From: Treponema sp.
GTDB lineage: Bacteria > Spirochaetota > Spirochaetia > Treponematales > Breznakiellaceae
DNA: 64,000 nucleotides
Assembly (NCBI GenBank): GCA_009781635.1
Contig: WQXU01000013.1
Coordinates: 1-64,000, forward strand
Direction: 5' to 3'
Shown here: in pieces, positions 1-7,776 of the stretch
Layout: the number at the start of each line of letters is the position of its first letter
Position numbering within the stretch: position 1 is the stretch's first letter
Translations under genes and position numbers: made by a program
Notes under the pieces: model-generated
The model's database searches: none
Seen by the model: only the letters and a program-made list of their open reading frames with translations
What the model was told of the DNA's origin: nothing

Positions 1-104
1 AAACCCCCTGAAGGTACCAGGAAGACTACCTGGTTGATAGGTTGGAGGTTTAAGCATGGTAACATGTTCAGCCGACCAATACTAATCTACCGTGAGGCTT
101 GACC
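1..104 (+). rRNA. rrl: 23S ribosomal RNA, 3' end (partial)
   Basis: The first ~104 bases match the conserved 3' end of bacterial 23S rRNA: the helix around GGTACCAGGAAGACTACC, then the segment ending CCAATACTAATC and the terminal GTGAGGCTTGACC. The gene runs in from the left edge, so only its last part is visible. The 5S gene follows after about 28 bases, the usual 23S-5S order of an rRNA operon. Confidence 0.9.
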
Positions 105-132
105 ATATTATTGTTCCTTAAATTAGTAAATA

Positions 133-250
133 TGCCCGGTGATTATTGCGGAGGTGGCACACCCGATCCCTTTCCGAACTCGGAAGTTAAGCCCTCTTGC
201 GCCGATGATACTACGCCTCTAAGGCGTGGGAAAGTAGGTCATTGCCGGGC
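133..250 (+). rRNA. rrf: 5S ribosomal RNA
   Basis: About 117 bases with the 5S hallmarks. A terminal stem forms between TGCCCGG at the 5' end and CCGGGC at the 3' end. The conserved core CACACCCGATCCC is followed by CCGAACTCGGAAGTTAAGCCC, and the helix near GGCGTGGGAAAGTAGGTC is present. It closes the rRNA operon. A run of nine T follows the terminal stem directly and may itself act as a terminator. Confidence 0.95.
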
Positions 251-260
251 TTTTTTTTTG

Positions 261-285
261 CCCTGCCAGAGCAGGGATTTTTTTT
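261..285 (+). terminator. Rho-independent terminator of the rRNA operon
   Basis: A short GC stem (CCCTG / CAGGG, small loop) is followed by a run of T. It lies just after the 5S gene and its own T-run, giving two stop signals in a row before the next gene at 340. Confidence 0.75.
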
Positions 286-339
286 GCTCGTTTGAATTTG
301 GAGAAATAAAGTATTAATACCGATAAATTTAAGTAGTAT

Positions 340-3300
340 ATGGAAAATTTCAACAATATCAAAGAAGCATACGAGGCCTTGGAACGCAGTAAAAAGATGG
401 TAGAAACGCTTAACAAGACAGCGGCTGTTTTTTTATCCAATAATAATGAATCATTCGAAAACATGATGACAATTGGCATGGGTCTAATTGCAAATGCTGC
501 TGATTTAGACAGGTTAAATGTGTGGCGTAATATTTCTACAAATGAAGGCTTGCTTGTATCGCAAATTTATCGCTGGGACAGAGAAGCGGGAGGTACTACA
601 GAGGTTACTCCTGAATTTACAAATGTCGCTTATTCTAAACTTGCGCCGCGCTGGGAAAGTCTGTTTCAAAAAGGAGAATCCATAAATAGTCCGGTAAAAC
701 TTCTGCCGGAAAAACAGTTGTTTGAACCCTTTGGAACTTTGTCTGCATTTATTACTCCTGTTTTTATTAAAGGCGAGTTATGGGGTTTTTTGCTTTACAG
801 TGACCATCATAGTGAAAGATATTTTGATGATGAATGTGTAGAGATGATGAAGTCAGCGGCATTTTTATGCGCGAATGCAGTTATACGCGCTGAAATGGAA
901 CGCGAAATAAGTGCAGCGCATAAGCTGAATGAAATCGTACTTAAAGCCGCGCCGTTTGGTCTAACAATCTTTGATGAAAATGTAAAAATTATTGACTGCA
1001 ACGATGAAATGTTAAAAATGTGTAACACTTCAAAGAAGGATTACATGGACAATTTTTTCAGTTTTTCTCCAAAATATCAGGAGAATGGCCAAAAATCCAC
1101 TGCCAAGGCATTAGATATTGTTAAACGCGTAAAGAATGGAGAAACAGATACGGTTGATTGGCTGCATCTGGATAAAGATGGTGAAGTAATACCATGTGAA
1201 CTGACGGTAACATGCATTAAACAGGATGATAGATTTACAGGATTGGCATTTGCATATGATCTGCGCAATATCAAAAAAATGGAAAAAGAAATTGTCAGGG
1301 CAAGTAAAATAAATCAGGCCATATTGGAAAATATGCCGGTTGGCATGATTATTTTTAACGGAAATCCTCCAAAGGTTCTCGACTGCAACGAAAAACTGGA
1401 AAAGATGTTCAACGCTACAAAAGAAGAAATTACCGAACGTTATTTTCAGGATTTTTCACCTGAGTATCTTCCGGATGGCCGTCTTCTTGTCGAAGAAGCA
1501 AATAAAATTGCTATTCGTGCGATTAAAGGCGAAACAGTAAAAACAAAGTGGTTCCATAAAACAAAAGAGGACGTTCCGGTGCCCTGCGATCTGACACTGA
1601 CACGCGTTAAGGATGAGGATGAATTCATAGGATTGGGATTTCTGTATGATTTAACCGATATCAATAAGCGGGAAGCGGAGCTTGTCAGCGCAAAGGAGCT
1701 TAACGAGCTTCAGCTGACAAAATTAAATTTAGTTATTAAGTCAACAAAAATTGGTTTGTGGGATATGGAAGTTGTTAAGGATGATCCTGTCAACTTGGAT
1801 AACGTTGTAATTTTTTCCGATGACATTAGACGGATGCTGGGATATTCGAACGAAGAGGATTTCCCGGATAAAATAAGAAGCTGGGGAGAAAAACTGCATC
1901 CTGAAGACAGTGAAAGAGCCGTTAATGCCTTCGTAAGTCACTTGAATGATAAAACAGGGAAAACGCCTTATTACCTGGAATTCCGTTTGCAAAAAAAAGA
2001 CGGCGAATATTTGTATTGCCGCGCTTCCGGCGAAACTATCCGTGATAATGAAGGCAATGCTGTCCGTACTGCCGGTTCAATTATGGACATGACAGAAGAA
2101 AAAAATATTCTGTTCAATAAAGAGAAGCTGAGAATTGAAGCGGAAGCCGCTTCTGTAGCAAAAAGTAATTTCTTGTCAAATATGTCACACGAAATCCGCA
2201 CACCAATGAATGCCATTATCGGCATGACTGTTATCGGGAAAGCTGCAGAAGGTATTTCGCGTAAAGATTATTGTTTTGAAAAAATTGAAAACGCATCTCA
2301 GCACTTGCTTGGCGTTATTAATGATGTTCTGGATATGTCAAAAATTGAGGCGAATAAATTTGAACTGCTTAATGAAGAATTTGATTTTGAAAAAATGCTT
2401 CAGCGTGTTGTCAATATTGTTGCCTTCCGCGCTGATGAAAAGAGGCAAAAACTTTCTGTACATATCGATAAATCCATACCCCGTTCACTAATCGGCGATG
2501 ATCAAAGGCTTGCGCAGGTAATAACGAATCTGCTTGGCAATGCTGTCAAATTTACACCAGAGGAAGGTTTCATAAATCTTGATACGCGTTTTTTGGGCAG
2601 GGAAGGTGATTTATACTCAATACAGATTACAGTTACAGATTCCGGAATAGGTATTAGTGATGAACAGCAGCAGCAGCTTTTCCGGTCTTTCCAGCAGGCT
2701 GATTCTAAAACATCACGTAAATTCGGCGGTACGGGTTTGGGCCTTGTTATCTCCAAAAATATTGTAGAGTTAATGGGCGGTCAAATTGAAATAAAATCTG
2801 AACTTGGCAATGGTTCATCTTTTACTTTTGGTTTTAAAGCCAGGCGCGGAACAAAAAAAACACCCGGGTTATCTGAAATTGGCATTAACTGGGGTAATGT
2901 TTCAATAATGGCTGTAGATGATGATCAGGAAATTCTGGACTATTTTATTGATATTTTGCAGGGTTTTGGTACAAGATGTGATACTGCTTTAAGCGGACAG
3001 GATGCTTTGGCGCTAATAGGTGTCAACGGTATGTATGATATATATTTTATTGACTGGAAGATGCCGGATATGGACGGTATCATGCTGGCAAAGGAAATAA
3101 AAGAAAGATCCAAATCACCGGAGAATACAATAGTTATTATGATTTCAGCTGCGGAATGGAGTTCCATAGCAGAAAAAGCCAGAAGAGCCGGAGTTGACAA
3201 ATTTTTATCAAAGCCATTGTTTCCGTCGGCAATCGCGAATGTTATAACTGAGGTAATCGGTTCGTATAATTTACCGGAAGAAGAATCTGTTGATAATAAT

Positions 3301-3759
3301 GGAATTTTTAAGGGATTCAGAATTTTATTGGCAGAAGATGTAGAAATTAACCGCGAAATTGTAGAAACACTGGTCGAACCTACACTGCTGAAAGTCGACT
3401 GCGCCGAAAACGGCAAGGAAGCTGTTGCTTTATTTGAAAAATCACCGGATGCCTACGATTTGATTTTCATGGATGTTCAAATGCCGGAAATGGACGGTTA
3501 TGAAGCAACGCGCAGAATCAGGGCAATAGAAAAAGAATTGCTGGAGAAAAGGTCTGCAAGTTTTGTCTCCGGCAGTCCTTCGCAGCAGCAGAACAACAGT
3601 GAAACTGCGAAGTTTCCCGCCAGGATTCCAATAATAGCTATGACTGCAAATGTTTTCCGCGAGGATGTAGAAAAGTGCCTTGACGCTGGAATGAACGGCC
3701 ATATTGGCAAACCGCTTGATATTAATGAGTTTTTCAGAATGTTGCGTAAATACCTTTGA
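340..3759 (+). CDS. Hybrid sensor histidine kinase (GAF-PAS-PAS-PAS-HisKA-HATPase-REC-REC)
   Basis: A 1139-residue soluble hybrid kinase with no obvious membrane segment, so it probably senses a cytoplasmic signal. Order: GAF-like domain (~20-190), two similar PAS domains (~200-315 and ~325-450), a third PAS of the PAS_3 type (~465-590), HisKA with H-box SNMSHEIRTPMNAI (phospho-acceptor His617), HATPase with N-box and GTGLGL, then two receiver domains (phospho-acceptors Asp905 in FIDWKMPDMDG and Asp1045 in FMDVQMPEMDG). No Hpt domain is seen, so a separate phosphotransfer protein or direct transfer is implied. It stands alone after the rRNA operon with no cognate regulator beside it. No clear Shine-Dalgarno sequence precedes the ATG; an ACCGATAA box (7/8 match to the sigma-28 -10) lies at 319-326, but no -35 box fits it. 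Confidence 0.93.
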   Translation: MENFNNIKEAYEALERSKKMVETLNKTAAVFLSNNNESFENMMTIGMGLIANAADLDRLNVWRNISTNEGLLVSQIYRWDREAGGTTEVTPEFTNVAYSKLAPRWESLFQKGESINSPVKLLPEKQLFEPFGTLSAFITPVFIKGELWGFLLYSDHHSERYFDDECVEMMKSAAFLCANAVIRAEMEREISAAHKLNEIVLKAAPFGLTIFDENVKIIDCNDEMLKMCNTSKKDYMDNFFSFSPKYQENGQKSTAKALDIVKRVKNGETDTVDWLHLDKDGEVIPCELTVTCIKQDDRFTGLAFAYDLRNIKKMEKEIVRASKINQAILENMPVGMIIFNGNPPKVLDCNEKLEKMFNATKEEITERYFQDFSPEYLPDGRLLVEEANKIAIRAIKGETVKTKWFHKTKEDVPVPCDLTLTRVKDEDEFIGLGFLYDLTDINKREAELVSAKELNELQLTKLNLVIKSTKIGLWDMEVVKDDPVNLDNVVIFSDDIRRMLGYSNEEDFPDKIRSWGEKLHPEDSERAVNAFVSHLNDKTGKTPYYLEFRLQKKDGEYLYCRASGETIRDNEGNAVRTAGSIMDMTEEKNILFNKEKLRIEAEAASVAKSNFLSNMSHEIRTPMNAIIGMTVIGKAAEGISRKDYCFEKIENASQHLLGVINDVLDMSKIEANKFELLNEEFDFEKMLQRVVNIVAFRADEKRQKLSVHIDKSIPRSLIGDDQRLAQVITNLLGNAVKFTPEEGFINLDTRFLGREGDLYSIQITVTDSGIGISDEQQQQLFRSFQQADSKTSRKFGGTGLGLVISKNIVELMGGQIEIKSELGNGSSFTFGFKARRGTKKTPGLSEIGINWGNVSIMAVDDDQEILDYFIDILQGFGTRCDTALSGQDALALIGVNGMYDIYFIDWKMPDMDGIMLAKEIKERSKSPENTIVIMISAAEWSSIAEKARRAGVDKFLSKPLFPSAIANVITEVIGSYNLPEEESVDNNGIFKGFRILLAEDVEINREIVETLVEPTLLKVDCAENGKEAVALFEKSPDAYDLIFMDVQMPEMDGYEATRRIRAIEKELLEKRSASFVSGSPSQQQNNSETAKFPARIPIIAMTANVFREDVEKCLDAGMNGHIGKPLDINEFFRMLRKYL

Positions 3760-3787
3760 TACTGTTATTTTGCATATGTTTTATGCC

Positions 3788-3793
3788 GATAAT
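3788..3793 (+). promoter_or_regulatory. Putative -10 box of rlpA (leaderless geometry)
   Basis: GATAAT ends six bases before the ATG at 3800, so transcription would begin at the start codon itself. The same bases lie within GCCGATAA (3785-3792), a perfect sigma-28 -10 match, but no TAAA is found at the expected distance and no good sigma-70 -35 is seen. Kept because it repeats the spacing of stronger cases in this window. Confidence 0.4.
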
Positions 3794-3799
3794 TGCGAT

Positions 3800-4624
3800 A
3801 TGAAAAAGAAATATTTATTTTTATTGATTTTACTTGTACTGGTTTTTATACCATTTCAATTACAGGCTCAAAGCGCAGAAAGTTCCTCTATGGATGTTTT
3901 CCAGCAGGATGGCATTGCTTCATGGTATGGCAGGGAATTCGAAGGCCGTCCAACTGCTTCAGGTGAAATATTTGATTCTTCTCAATTGACTGCAGCTCAT
4001 CCCAGCCTTCCTTTTGGAACAAGGCTTATTGTAACAAATCAGCACAATAATAAAAGCGTAACTGTAAGGGTAAATGATCGCGGGCCCTTTGTTCCTGCAA
4101 GGATAATTGATGTTTCAAGAGCCGCCGCCGAACAGCTAGATATGATTGTTACAGGTACAGCACCTGTTTCTGTAGTCAGTATTGACAGAATTATTATTTC
4201 AACTCCTGCTGTTGGAGCGCAAGCGGCGCCTTCCGTATTACCTGTTGCACCGGTTATAATCGTACCGCAAACACAGCCTGTTTCCGCGCCCGTGTTTACC
4301 TCGCAGCCTGTTGTTGTACAAATGCCGTATGAGCCGCAGGATGTAAGGTCTCAATTAAAGCTCACGCCGGAACTCAGTATTGCACCTAACAAAAATTACC
4401 GTTTCCAGGTTGGTTCTTTCAGAAATGCCAGAAACGCAGTTGATGCATTTGACAGATTAAAAAATTCAGGACTCAATCCTGCTTATGAGCGGTTTACAAA
4501 CAGCGATAATATTGAATATTACCGCGTTGTTATTGCCGGCGTATCAGGGGTAAGCGTGCAGTCAACTGCAGAAAAAATAAGCGCTGCAGGGTTTCGCGAA
4601 GCTATTATCAGAGAAGAGAACTAG
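3800..4624 (+). CDS. rlpA: RlpA-like septal ring lytic transglycosylase with SPOR domain
   Basis: 274 residues. An N-terminal signal peptide (Lys-rich start, then a Leu-rich core, cleavage near LQAQ) is followed by a double-psi beta-barrel of the RlpA family (~38-130, starting GIASWYG; catalytic Asp93 in VNDRGPF), a Pro/Val-rich linker, and a C-terminal SPOR domain (~195-274) that would bind denuded peptidoglycan at the septum. The family cleaves glycan strands in the periplasm during daughter-cell separation. The reading frame is open from 3704, inside the upstream kinase gene, but the signal peptide starts at 3800 and a -10-like box sits six bases upstream, so 3800 is preferred. ATG 3776 is the alternative. 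Confidence 0.88.
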   Translation: MKKKYLFLLILLVLVFIPFQLQAQSAESSSMDVFQQDGIASWYGREFEGRPTASGEIFDSSQLTAAHPSLPFGTRLIVTNQHNNKSVTVRVNDRGPFVPARIIDVSRAAAEQLDMIVTGTAPVSVVSIDRIIISTPAVGAQAAPSVLPVAPVIIVPQTQPVSAPVFTSQPVVVQMPYEPQDVRSQLKLTPELSIAPNKNYRFQVGSFRNARNAVDAFDRLKNSGLNPAYERFTNSDNIEYYRVVIAGVSGVSVQSTAEKISAAGFREAIIREEN

Positions 4625-4645
4625 GCAATTAGAATTTTTTGCAAT

Positions 4646-5281
4646 TTAATTTTTGGTTCTTACAGCAGTAATCAGTTTTAATATCATTTTCCAATCGTTT
4701 TTGCCGTCTGTTTCCATTCCGCAGGAAATATTGACGGCAAACGGGTTTATTTCCATTACCTGTTTAATATTTTTGATATTAATGTCACCTGACAAAAACC
4801 ATGGTTTTGACAGTTTAAATGAAATGGGTTGCTTCAGGTTAATAATTTTGCCGGAACCGGCGGAATCTACAAGAAAATAGTCCGCGCATGCCGGTATATT
4901 TTTTAGCCATGCTGAAGTCTTTGACGCTGCATCAGGAAACAAAGTCTTTATCACATTTATGGGCTGCCCCCGTGTTTGTCTTATTTTTGCTACACTTTGC
5001 CTTTTTAACTGGGTTATGTAACTGTCATCTTCATCACCATTAAGCTGCGCGGCGGAAATAACCCTGTTATGATACAATTCTGTAATCATGGCGATGGGAG
5101 CATTGGCAAAAACACCGATAGGGACAATGCTCTCTGCCAGCCGGAAACGAAGATATTGGGCAAGCGCAGTAGATAATTGCTGTGTGCCTTTGGTAAAAAT
5201 AAATCCGATATAATCCGGCCGGGTTTCATTTACAAAATCAATGTCCTCATCACGGAGTATTCCGCATAATTTAATTCTCAT
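4646..5281 (-). CDS. trpF: Phosphoribosylanthranilate isomerase
   Basis: 211 residues, normal length for TrpF, a single (beta/alpha)8 barrel that performs the Amadori rearrangement of phosphoribosylanthranilate in tryptophan synthesis. The family signature KLCGI carries the catalytic Cys6. The general acid is most likely Asp139 in FLVDSAGSG, where the usual GGTG-type phosphate loop is altered. The C-terminal phosphate sites read FLSGDINIKNI and NISCGMETDGKND. No other trp gene is near. The gene is divergent from the MFS gene at 5425 and convergent with rlpA. Its ATG has no Shine-Dalgarno; an extended -10 lies at leaderless distance. The fold assignment is firm. The physiological role is less sure because the gene stands alone and its phosphate loop is atypical. 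Confidence 0.85.
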   Translation of the reverse strand: MRIKLCGILRDEDIDFVNETRPDYIGFIFTKGTQQLSTALAQYLRFRLAESIVPIGVFANAPIAMITELYHNRVISAAQLNGDEDDSYITQLKRQSVAKIRQTRGQPINVIKTLFPDAASKTSAWLKNIPACADYFLVDSAGSGKIINLKQPISFKLSKPWFLSGDINIKNIKQVMEINPFAVNISCGMETDGKNDWKMILKLITAVRTKN

Positions 5282-5287
5282 GTAATC

Positions 5288-5296
5288 AATTTACCA
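5288..5296 (-). promoter_or_regulatory. Extended -10 promoter of trpF (leaderless geometry)
   Basis: On the minus strand TGG-TAAATT forms a TGn extended -10 whose last base lies seven bases before the A of the trpF ATG at 5281. No good -35 and no Shine-Dalgarno are visible, so transcript start and start codon should coincide. Confidence 0.5.
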
Positions 5297-5356
5297 TATA
5301 TTCTGTTTAATTTATATATATTTACGCTTAGCGATTAGATCTCTTAATGCATTTCT

Positions 5357-5372
5357 TAAAAAAGCTTTTTTA
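5357..5372 (+). repeat. 16-bp perfect palindrome between trpF and the MFS gene
   Basis: TAAAAAAGCTTTTTTA is its own reverse complement. It sits in the 143-bp divergent intergenic region, so it is not placed as a terminator. A regulator operator or a flexible AT tract are both possible. Confidence 0.5.
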
Positions 5373-5390
5373 TCATATTCTTCCTGTATC

Positions 5391-5419
5391 TTGATTAATC
5401 AAAAAAAGCAATATAGATT
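5391..5419 (+). promoter_or_regulatory. Putative promoter with palindromic -35 for the MFS-HEAT gene
   Basis: TTGATT (5391-5396), 17-base spacer, TAGATT (5414-5419); the ATG at 5425 is five bases further on, giving a leaderless mRNA. The -35 lies inside the perfect 12-bp palindrome TTGATTAATCAA (5391-5402), which could be a repressor site. Both hexamers are 4/6 matches, so confidence is modest. Confidence 0.45.
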
Positions 5420-5424
5420 AAGGC

Positions 5425-7752
5425 ATGGCAGCGCAGTTATCTCCATATCGTCTTGGCAAGGCGCGCGAGACTTATAATTTCTTTAATATTTTTAACGCTA
5501 TCTCATGGAACTTGCTGGTGGGGATAATTATCACTCTTTTCGCTCTCCGGCTGGGCGCTGCATCAACTTTTATCGGGCTTATGGGCTCAACTTTTTATTT
5601 TGCGTTATTTCTGCTGCCGGTTGGGAAAATAATTTCCAGGCGTTTTTCCATTATTGGTATTTTCAGCTTTACATGGATAGCAAGATCGCTTTGTATGATA
5701 TTGGCCGTTGCAGCGCCGTTTGTTGATTATGCAGGCCACAGAAATACGGCCTTATTTTTAATAATGCTTGGCGTGCTTCTCTTTCATATTTTCCGCGGCA
5801 TTGGAATGATAGGCAACAATCCTGTTTTAAGCCTGCTGGCATCAGGGCCTGACAGGGGCAGTTACATGACCCAAATTCAAATTATAAACAGCTCGATAGG
5901 AATGTTTGGAAGCTTTCTTGTTGCAATGGTACTTGGCATGGATCCGCCGGTTTTTGTGTTCTCGATACTGCTGAGCATTGGCGTTATTACAGGAATTATA
6001 AGCGGATGTTTGATTAGAAAAGTACCGGAACCTCCCCGCCACAAAGACGGACAGGAGATGAAGCTTATAAATATTTTTAAAGAAGCTCTTTCCCAGGATT
6101 TTTTACGTCATTTTATGGTTATTCTGTTTCTTGTCGTTCTTGTTTCAGGCGTTACGCGAACATTTGTTGTGGTTTATGCCCGCGAGGTATTTAAGCATAA
6201 TGACGGTTTAATTTCCCTTTATGCAGTTTTCGGCGGACTTGGTTATTTGATGGCCGGCCTGATAGTCAAGTTTCTTGTAGACCGCCTTGGCGCAAAACCT
6301 CTTTTTATAGTCAGCGTGATTCTTGGGCTTGTCAGTTTAATTCCAGCCGTTTTTTTTCCATTATCAGCTTTAGATAATGTTACAGGCACAATTCTTTTTC
6401 TGGTGTTTTTATTTTTCATGCTGAATTTCGGCTTTCTTGGTTCTGAGGGAATTGCGCAGACTTATTTTCTTGGACTAATTCCGCCGGAAAAAATACTTAA
6501 CATGGGAATTCTGTATTTCTTTATTCTGGGTATTGCAGGCGCAAGCGGTACATTCCTTGCCGGACTTTTAATAGATTTGCTTTTTTTCATCGGGATTTCT
6601 CCTTTCATCGCATTTAAAATTTTATTTATTATCATGATTGCTTTTACAATACTGGCGCTTTCCATGCAGGGAAAAATGAAATCATTGGGCTCTCTTCCGC
6701 TGACAGACGCGCTGGAAGTTATATTCTCTTTCAGGGATCTTCGCGCGATTAGTCTTTTGGATAAACTTAACAAGGCCGAAGATTCGCGTGAAGAAGAGCT
6801 GCTGCTGGGCGCGCTGCACAATACGCCCTCGCACCTTGCTACTGACGGGCTTCTTGAGCGCGCGCGTTCTCCAAAGCTGGCTACACGGCTTGAAGCAATC
6901 AGAGCGCTTGAAAAACAGCACAGGTTGAGCAAGCATGCAGAAAAAGCGCTGATGGACGATATGATCAACAATCCTTTTACCACAGCCTATATTTCCGCGC
7001 GAATTCTCGGCAATCATCATTGCGCTGCCGCAATTCCAAAGTTAAGGGAATTATCCGGTTCTGAAGATTATATGCTGGCAGGCGAATCAATCATTGCTCT
7101 GTCAAAAATGAAGGACGAAGAATTCCGCGCATCAATAGAAAAAAATATCCTTGAAACAAATAATCCGAGGCTTAAAATTATGGGAGCCGAAGCATTGGGA
7201 ATTTATCATAATAATGAATCCATTCCGGTGTTATTGGACATTCTGCGCAGTAAAAATCCTCCGCCTTATTTAAGGGATGAAGTTATTCTTGCAATAGCTG
7301 CAATAATAGATACGCAAAAAAAGTTTTATAAAATCCTTGCGCGCTATTCGGCTGATAAATCTCTTGCATCTGCTTTGGCAATGGATGAAGTGGAAGCGGC
7401 GCTTGAATTTGTAAAAACTGCCCTTAATAAAAAGAAAGCGAAGGAAAAAGCTTCTGTAATTGCATCAAGCGCCGAAGATTTTCAGAACAGTGTAAGTAAC
7501 TATATCAGGAAAAATAACGGAGAAGATTTTTCCCGCTGGATTCTGGAGCTTCCGGAACATTATTCCAAACCGGCAGGCAGGGCAGCAGCGAATTCCCATT
7601 CCGGTGAACATTCCAGATCTGAAAATATTGTAAAGAATGTATTTTCAAAAACCGTAATAGATGATGATTTAAGCGCGGATGATTGCCTGCGCCTGCTTAT
7701 TATTAATTGGGCGGCGCAGAGACTGCGTATCCGGGCTGCAATGATTAAGTAG
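5425..7752 (+). CDS. MFS transporter fused to a C-terminal HEAT-like repeat domain
   Basis: 775 residues, nearly twice the normal MFS length. Residues ~1-415 form about 12 hydrophobic segments typical of the major facilitator superfamily. From ~430 to ~690 the protein is soluble and built of helical repeats of about 30-35 residues that read like HEAT/PBS-lyase repeats, for example ISARILGNHHCAAAIPKL and IMGAEALGIYHNNESIPVLL. A polar tail follows. The repeat domain would face the cytoplasm and could recruit a partner or gate transport; neither the substrate nor the partner can be told from sequence. It precedes a MATE transporter by 24 bases and may be cotranscribed with it. Fusion by sequencing error is unlikely because the frame is open throughout with no start signals at the junction. 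Confidence 0.85.
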   Translation: MAAQLSPYRLGKARETYNFFNIFNAISWNLLVGIIITLFALRLGAASTFIGLMGSTFYFALFLLPVGKIISRRFSIIGIFSFTWIARSLCMILAVAAPFVDYAGHRNTALFLIMLGVLLFHIFRGIGMIGNNPVLSLLASGPDRGSYMTQIQIINSSIGMFGSFLVAMVLGMDPPVFVFSILLSIGVITGIISGCLIRKVPEPPRHKDGQEMKLINIFKEALSQDFLRHFMVILFLVVLVSGVTRTFVVVYAREVFKHNDGLISLYAVFGGLGYLMAGLIVKFLVDRLGAKPLFIVSVILGLVSLIPAVFFPLSALDNVTGTILFLVFLFFMLNFGFLGSEGIAQTYFLGLIPPEKILNMGILYFFILGIAGASGTFLAGLLIDLLFFIGISPFIAFKILFIIMIAFTILALSMQGKMKSLGSLPLTDALEVIFSFRDLRAISLLDKLNKAEDSREEELLLGALHNTPSHLATDGLLERARSPKLATRLEAIRALEKQHRLSKHAEKALMDDMINNPFTTAYISARILGNHHCAAAIPKLRELSGSEDYMLAGESIIALSKMKDEEFRASIEKNILETNNPRLKIMGAEALGIYHNNESIPVLLDILRSKNPPPYLRDEVILAIAAIIDTQKKFYKILARYSADKSLASALAMDEVEAALEFVKTALNKKKAKEKASVIASSAEDFQNSVSNYIRKNNGEDFSRWILELPEHYSKPAGRAAANSHSGEHSRSENIVKNVFSKTVIDDDLSADDCLRLLIINWAAQRLRIRAAMIK

Positions 7753-7776
7753 AAAGAAAGTGTAAAGAGGAATTAA

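Noticed and set aside
99-317. 72-codon open frame over the rRNA end
   Set aside because: It lies across the 5S rRNA gene and its terminator; it is not a protein gene.
319-326. Sigma-28 promoter before the first hybrid kinase (ACCGATAA)
   Set aside because: No TAAA at about 15 bases upstream; the only nearby TAAA is eight bases away.
2940-3416. 158-codon minus-strand frame inside the kinase gene
   Set aside because: It is an antisense shadow of the two receiver domains without a start signal or family match.
3704-3799. Upstream extension of rlpA into the kinase gene
   Set aside because: It would bury the signal peptide; ATG 3800 starts the signal sequence and has a -10 at the right distance.
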